DNA of 14,608 nt. Source: Anaerolineales bacterium. Lineage in GTDB: Bacteria; Chloroflexota; Anaerolineae; Anaerolineales; E44-bin32. The notes below the pieces were generated by a model. It did no database searches and was not told the DNA's origin. It was given only the letters and a program-made list of their open reading frames with translations. The position numbers were made by a program, and so were the translations under genes. Each line of letters starts with the position of its first letter. Position 1 is the stretch's first letter. This document shows, one piece after another, positions 10,988 through 14,608 of the stretch. The DNA is taken from assembly GCA_011772595.1 (NCBI GenBank), contig WVZH01000069.1, positions 68,618-83,225 on the forward strand. Direction: 5' to 3'.

Positions 10988-13485
10988 CGCAGCGTTGGCT
11001 GGATTGGCCTCACCTTCCTTCCGAATGGAGCAGCGCGATCAGTCGACGAGCGGATGAGCTCTACGGCGTCGAGGAGGCTTTGATTGATGAAGAAGGCCTG
11101 ATCGAGTGTGCGGTTCTACCTCTCCGTGATGTCGTTCTATTCCCAAACATGGTCACACCGCTTTTCGTTGCGCACGACTCCTCGCTATTGGCAATCGAGG
11201 ACGCCACGCGATCCAAATGTACCATGGTCGCTGTCGCGCAGCTCGATGAACAGCGTGAGGATCCCACACCCGGGGATTTGTATGCTGTAGGGACGGAGAT
11301 CGCCGTCGGAAAGTTTATGCATCTTCCAGATGGGTCTAGCTCGGTTCTTGCGCAGGGTCGTAGGCGAGTTCAAATCGTCGAATACATTCAGATCGAACCA
11401 TTCATGCGCGTACGCGCGCGTCCCATCGAAGAAGCGACCGTGCAGTCGAAAGAGACGTTGGCGCTTATGCGAGCGGTGTTAACGCTCTTCGAAAAATGTG
11501 TCCAGTTGAATCGCGCCCTCCCTGAGGAAGCATACGTTTATGCTGTCAACATCGAAGAGCCGGGATGGCTAGCGGACCTGGTGGTCTCGGCACTGAACAT
11601 CTCGATTCCAGAACGCCAGGCAATTTTGGAGACGTTCGAAATTGAACAGCGCTTACAACGTACGAGCGTCTTGCTTGGACGGGAACTGGATGTACTCGAG
11701 TTGGAGGATCAAATCCACTCTCGTGTCCAGAGTGAGGTCGACCGTTCTCAGCGTGAAATTTACCTGCGTGAACAGATCAAAGCCATCCAGACCGAATTGG
11801 GCGAGAGCGACATTTGGACCCAGGAGATCACAGAGCTTCGTCAGCGGATTCAACACCTGTCGTTGCCGGAAGAAGTCGAAACAACATGTTTTCGGGAGAT
11901 CCAGCGTTTGAGTCAGATGCCACCCATGTCACCCGAGGTGGGTATCATCCGTACTTACGTGGATTGGTTAATGGGATTGCCATGGCAACAATCCACGACC
12001 GACAATTCAAACATACAACACGTAGCGCGAACGTTGGATGACCAACATCACGGCTTAGATAAGGCAAAAGAACGCATCCTCGAGTACATCGCCGTCAAGA
12101 GCCTCGCACCACCTAAACAGCGGCAACCGATCCTGTGCTTCGTTGGGCCACCAGGTACTGGAAAGACCTCCTTGGGCCGGTCGATCGCCGAAGCGCTCGG
12201 TCGCAAGTTCGTTCGCATCTCACTGGGCGGCATCCGTGACGAGGCTGAGATCCGTGGGCATCGAAGAACCTACATCGGTGCACTTCCAGGACGGATTCTG
12301 CAGACCATGCGTAAAGCGGAGACTGTAAATCCACTCTTTATGTTGGATGAGATCGATAAGTTGGGACAAGATTTTCGCGGCGATCCTGCAGCTGCACTCC
12401 TTGAGGTCCTTGATCCTGAACAGAATCATGCCTTCTCTGATCACTACATGGAAATTCCGTATGACCTTTCCAAAGTCCTCTTCATCACCACAGCGAATAC
12501 AGTCCAACCAATCCCTCCCGCCTTGCTCGACCGCCTGGAAGTGATCGAATTCCCGGGCTATATCGAGGAAGAGAAACTCATCATAGCGCGCAAGTTTCTC
12601 GTGCCGCGACAACTGGAGCAAAATGGCCTGCACCTGGAAGAAATTAAAATCTCTGACGAGGCAATTCGCACCATGATACGAGAATATACATGGGAGGCGG
12701 GAGTGCGAAATCTCGAGCGCGAGATCGGGAAGGTGTGCAGAAAGATTGCACGTCGAAAAGCCGAGGGGAAGACCATTCCTAGACGTATCACAAAGTCGAT
12801 GCTCGCCCGGGACCTTGGACCGCCTCAGATAACGCCTCATGAAGCCGAAATGGAAGATCAACTTGGCGCCGTAACCGGTTTGGTCTGGACAGAAAATGGC
12901 GGTGATACCTTATCCGTTGAAGCGCTGCTCTATGATGGAAAAGGAAACTTGCAAATCACGGGCCAGGTGGGCGAGATTATGCAGGAGTCAGGCCAGGCGG
13001 CCCTGTCCTATATCAAATCACGTGCAAAAACACTAAAGATCTCGATGAACACGTTTGAAAAGAACGACATTCACATTCATGTCCCAGAGGGTGCAATCCC
13101 GAAGGATGGGCCTAGTGCAGGCATTACGATAGCGACTGCGATGGCTTCAATTCTAACCGGGAGGCATGTGCGTCGCGATGTCGGAATGAGCGGTGAGATT
13201 ACCTTACGCGGTCGCGTTCTCCCAATAGGAGGCGTACGAGATAAAGTTTTGGCCGCATACCGACTCAAACTAAAGACGGTGGTTATCCCGGAGAAGAATA
13301 AGAAGGATCTGGTAGAAATCCCTCGCCAGGCCAAGTCAGCCTTGGATATCCGCTTGGTAAAGCATATGGACGAGGTCCTGGATTTGGCGCTCCTTCCAGC
13401 TCAAACCAAGCAAGAGGGAACATCGGTTACCAAGCGGAGAACCTCAAACAAGCGAACCACTTCCAAGACTTCCCAAGGAAAGTGA
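10984..13485 (+). CDS. lon: ATP-dependent protease Lon (LonA type)
   Basis: Lon is a cytoplasmic hexameric AAA+ protease that degrades misfolded and regulatory proteins. The 833-residue protein shows the N-terminal LON substrate domain (about 41-245, opening CAVLPLRDVVLFPNMVTPL), a helical linker with the typical YLREQIKAIQTELGE, Walker A GPPGTGKT (388-395), Walker B PLFMLDEIDK (450-459), and the protease domain from about 620 with the catalytic Ser 711 in KDGPSAGI and Lys 754 in GGVRDKVLAA. The 43-residue Ser-Lys spacing equals that of E. coli Lon. Compared with E. coli it carries about 30 extra N-terminal residues (Trp-rich, MTQRWLDWPHLPSEW) and a Lys/Thr/Ser-rich tail (about 805-833) that may be disordered. 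GAGGGA lies about 8 bases before the ATG, which overlaps the folC stop, so translation is likely coupled. I see no sign of a CIRCE-type heat-shock element near it. Confidence 0.97.
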   Translation: MTQRWLDWPHLPSEWSSAISRRADELYGVEEALIDEEGLIECAVLPLRDVVLFPNMVTPLFVAHDSSLLAIEDATRSKCTMVAVAQLDEQREDPTPGDLYAVGTEIAVGKFMHLPDGSSSVLAQGRRRVQIVEYIQIEPFMRVRARPIEEATVQSKETLALMRAVLTLFEKCVQLNRALPEEAYVYAVNIEEPGWLADLVVSALNISIPERQAILETFEIEQRLQRTSVLLGRELDVLELEDQIHSRVQSEVDRSQREIYLREQIKAIQTELGESDIWTQEITELRQRIQHLSLPEEVETTCFREIQRLSQMPPMSPEVGIIRTYVDWLMGLPWQQSTTDNSNIQHVARTLDDQHHGLDKAKERILEYIAVKSLAPPKQRQPILCFVGPPGTGKTSLGRSIAEALGRKFVRISLGGIRDEAEIRGHRRTYIGALPGRILQTMRKAETVNPLFMLDEIDKLGQDFRGDPAAALLEVLDPEQNHAFSDHYMEIPYDLSKVLFITTANTVQPIPPALLDRLEVIEFPGYIEEEKLIIARKFLVPRQLEQNGLHLEEIKISDEAIRTMIREYTWEAGVRNLEREIGKVCRKIARRKAEGKTIPRRITKSMLARDLGPPQITPHEAEMEDQLGAVTGLVWTENGGDTLSVEALLYDGKGNLQITGQVGEIMQESGQAALSYIKSRAKTLKISMNTFEKNDIHIHVPEGAIPKDGPSAGITIATAMASILTGRHVRRDVGMSGEITLRGRVLPIGGVRDKVLAAYRLKLKTVVIPEKNKKDLVEIPRQAKSALDIRLVKHMDEVLDLALLPAQTKQEGTSVTKRRTSNKRTTSKTSQGK

Positions 13486-13501
13486 TAGGCTCAGTACGTA
13501 A

Positions 13502-13516
13502 TACAATTGAATTGTA
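13502..13516. repeat. Short palindrome between lon and the lipoprotein gene
   Basis: TACAATT-G-AATTGTA is a perfect 7-base inverted repeat around a single base, 17 bases after the lon stop and 22 before the lipoprotein GTG. Its shape is operator-like, but its AT-rich sequence makes a chance origin possible. No clear -10/-35 pair accompanies it. Confidence 0.35.
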
Positions 13517-13537
13517 ATTGGACAGGAATGTAGCTAC

Positions 13538-14446
13538 GTGAAGAATCATATCCGCTTCCTTGGTTTTTATCTGATTTGTCTTCTTGCTCTGAGTTTATGG
13601 ATAGTCGCCTGCACACGCTCTTCGGTACCTCCAGAGAGTGTTGAATCAGCAGTGCCAACAGGTACGAGTGTGGTCTCGGAAGGCGGGCAAGCGAGACCAA
13701 ATATGTTCCAACCTTCGGTTTCCTACGCTGTAGCATGGGTGGCTTCAGATGAAAGTTTGGGCATACGAGAACCTGCCGGGATATCCGGCTCAATCGTAAG
13801 TGAGCTGGTTTATGATCAACGCGGCGTTGAATTAACCGGAGCCATAACACAACTGGGGAGTTCCACTTGGGTGGAAATCCACTCACCTCTAGGCGGGACG
13901 GGCTGGGTGAATTCCTGGAATCTCACAGAGGAGAAGGCTGCGGGTGAATTCTGCGCTGACCCTCGTGTCCTGACAATCCTCGAGACATTGGGAAGATCTA
14001 TTCTCGAGCAGGACGGACAGAGTCTCTTAGGAATCGTCAATCCAAATCGAGGGCTTATCTTTCGACATAACTGGTGGAATCCAGAAGTTGCAGTCGCTCC
14101 AGAATCTGTCAGTGGAATCTTCTCGGATCTTACTGAAATCGAGTGGGGTGTGTTAAGTGGTAGTGACTTTCCTATTCGCGGCTCTTTCCAGCAGCTCATC
14201 ATTCCTCAATTGCTTGACGTTTTCGAGCACGAACCACAAGTAAGTTGTAACGAGCTTCTAATCGGTTTGACCACGCGTGAAATGATTTGGCGAGGGGAGT
14301 ACAGAAACCTTAACTTTTACGCATTCCACCGGCCCGCTCCGACGGGCGGAAATGATTTTGATTGGCGTACATGGGTCGTGGGAATCGAGTATCTAGGGGG
14401 ACAACCGTACTTGACGCTCTTGATCCAATATCGAGGAGATATTTAA
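13538..14446 (+). CDS. Lipoprotein with bacterial SH3-like domain, function unknown
   Basis: This 302-residue secreted lipoprotein begins at GTG, with ACAGGA about 10 bases upstream. The signal has basic residues, a hydrophobic stretch (about 8-24) and a lipobox IVAC with Cys 25. A Ser/Pro/Gly-rich linker (about 27-58) leads to an SH3b-like domain (about 64-130) with the typical progression VAWVASDESLGIREPAG, a middle VELTG strand and WVEIHSPLGGTGWVNSWNLT at its end; such domains often bind cell-wall peptides. The C-terminal part (about 135-302) has two Cys (139, 237), an RGLIFRHNWWNP motif (171-182) and strand-like Trp/Tyr-rich segments; I do not recognise it as a family. Similar SH3b-plus-unknown lipoproteins seem frequent in Anaerolineae-type genomes (recollection, not checked). 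It follows lon by 52 bases and may be cotranscribed with it. A terminator follows. Confidence 0.85.
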   Translation: MKNHIRFLGFYLICLLALSLWIVACTRSSVPPESVESAVPTGTSVVSEGGQARPNMFQPSVSYAVAWVASDESLGIREPAGISGSIVSELVYDQRGVELTGAITQLGSSTWVEIHSPLGGTGWVNSWNLTEEKAAGEFCADPRVLTILETLGRSILEQDGQSLLGIVNPNRGLIFRHNWWNPEVAVAPESVSGIFSDLTEIEWGVLSGSDFPIRGSFQQLIIPQLLDVFEHEPQVSCNELLIGLTTREMIWRGEYRNLNFYAFHRPAPTGGNDFDWRTWVVGIEYLGGQPYLTLLIQYRGDI

Positions 14447-14525
14447 GGATTAAAGCCTCGGAGTAAATTGACTAGCCTACATTTCAGATAAGATTTTCAC
14501 TTCATGACACCCACGACGTAGTCGG

Positions 14526-14551
14526 CGCCCTGAATGGGCGTTTTGTATTTT
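14526..14551 (+). terminator. Intrinsic terminator downstream of the lipoprotein gene
   Basis: A GC stem CGCCC (14526-14530) and GGGCG (14536-14540) with loop TGAAT is followed directly by TTTTGTATTTT (14541-14551). The stem is short but GC-only, and the T-tract is good. It probably ends the folC-lon-lipoprotein unit. The flanking stretches 14447-14525 and 14552-14608 hold no gene that I can support. Confidence 0.75.
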
Positions 14552-14608
14552 CCGCTAGACTGTTATGTGAGCAGGCGATGGTTTTTTGTCGAACGATCAC
14601 GTTCCGCT

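Noticed and set aside
12220..12861. 213-codon open frame antisense to lon
   Set aside because: It lies entirely opposite the conserved Lon AAA+ domain, has no start signals and no recognisable domain; its openness follows from the codon use of lon.
1..14608. CRISPR array, insertion sequence, prophage, toxin-antitoxin or defence island
   Set aside because: No regularly spaced repeats, transposase, integrase, terminal repeats or paired small toxin genes were seen; the lone HNH protein lacks any partner.
14552..14608. Start of a gene or tRNA at the right edge
   Set aside because: Only 57 bases remain, with no cloverleaf-like arms, clear promoter or ribosome binding site that I can support.

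Overview
The window looks like ordinary chromosomal DNA from a Gram-positive-like or monoderm-like bacterium of moderate GC, most plausibly a member of the Chloroflexota (Anaerolineae-like). This is an inference from protein style and gene mix: Tad pilus genes, long-form HPF, an HNH protein of a type common in Chloroflexota, Actinobacteria and Cyanobacteria, lipoproteins with SH3-like domains, and some GTG/TTG starts. No rRNA, tRNA, CRISPR array, insertion sequence or phage gene was seen.

Layout: (A) 1-5465, plus strand. The 3' part of cpaF/tadA (Tad pilus ATPase, cut by the window edge), then tadB and tadC (the two inner-membrane platform proteins), comF (competence-type phosphoribosyltransferase protein), long-form hpf (ribosome hibernation factor) after a good Shine-Dalgarno, a hairpin, and a 375-residue uncharacterised protein with a nucleotidyltransferase-like core. 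(B) 5447-9377, minus strand. A small HNH nuclease with its own extended -10 promoter, and a phnD-phnC-phnE ABC uptake operon of the phosphonate/phosphite class. The operon has a lipoprotein binding protein, a very strong hairpin between phnD and phnC, a 4-base phnC/phnE overlap, and a hairpin just after phnE. (C) 9587-14446, plus strand. folC and lon overlap by 4 bases and are followed by a lipoprotein with an SH3-like domain and an intrinsic terminator near the right edge.

Regions B and C diverge from a 209-base intergenic segment. It carries candidate promoters in both directions, an inverted repeat placed between the two -35 boxes, and a possible 29-codon leader ORF ending in the phnD ribosome binding site. 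The only opposed 3' ends (the 375-residue gene and the HNH gene) overlap by 19 bases.

How the genes work together: cpaF, tadB and tadC drive assembly of a Flp/Tad pilus. comF next to them may link the pilus to DNA uptake. PhnD captures a phosphorus oxyanion or phosphonate outside the cell, PhnE forms the channel and PhnC powers it. No C-P lyase or other phosphonate-degrading gene is visible here. FolC (folate polyglutamylation) and Lon (protein quality control) are housekeeping. I see no convincing new defence or mobile system. The most unusual items are the enlarged PhnE (extra membrane domain plus an inserted extracytoplasmic domain), the regulatory architecture of the phn operon, and the uncharacterised 375-residue protein.
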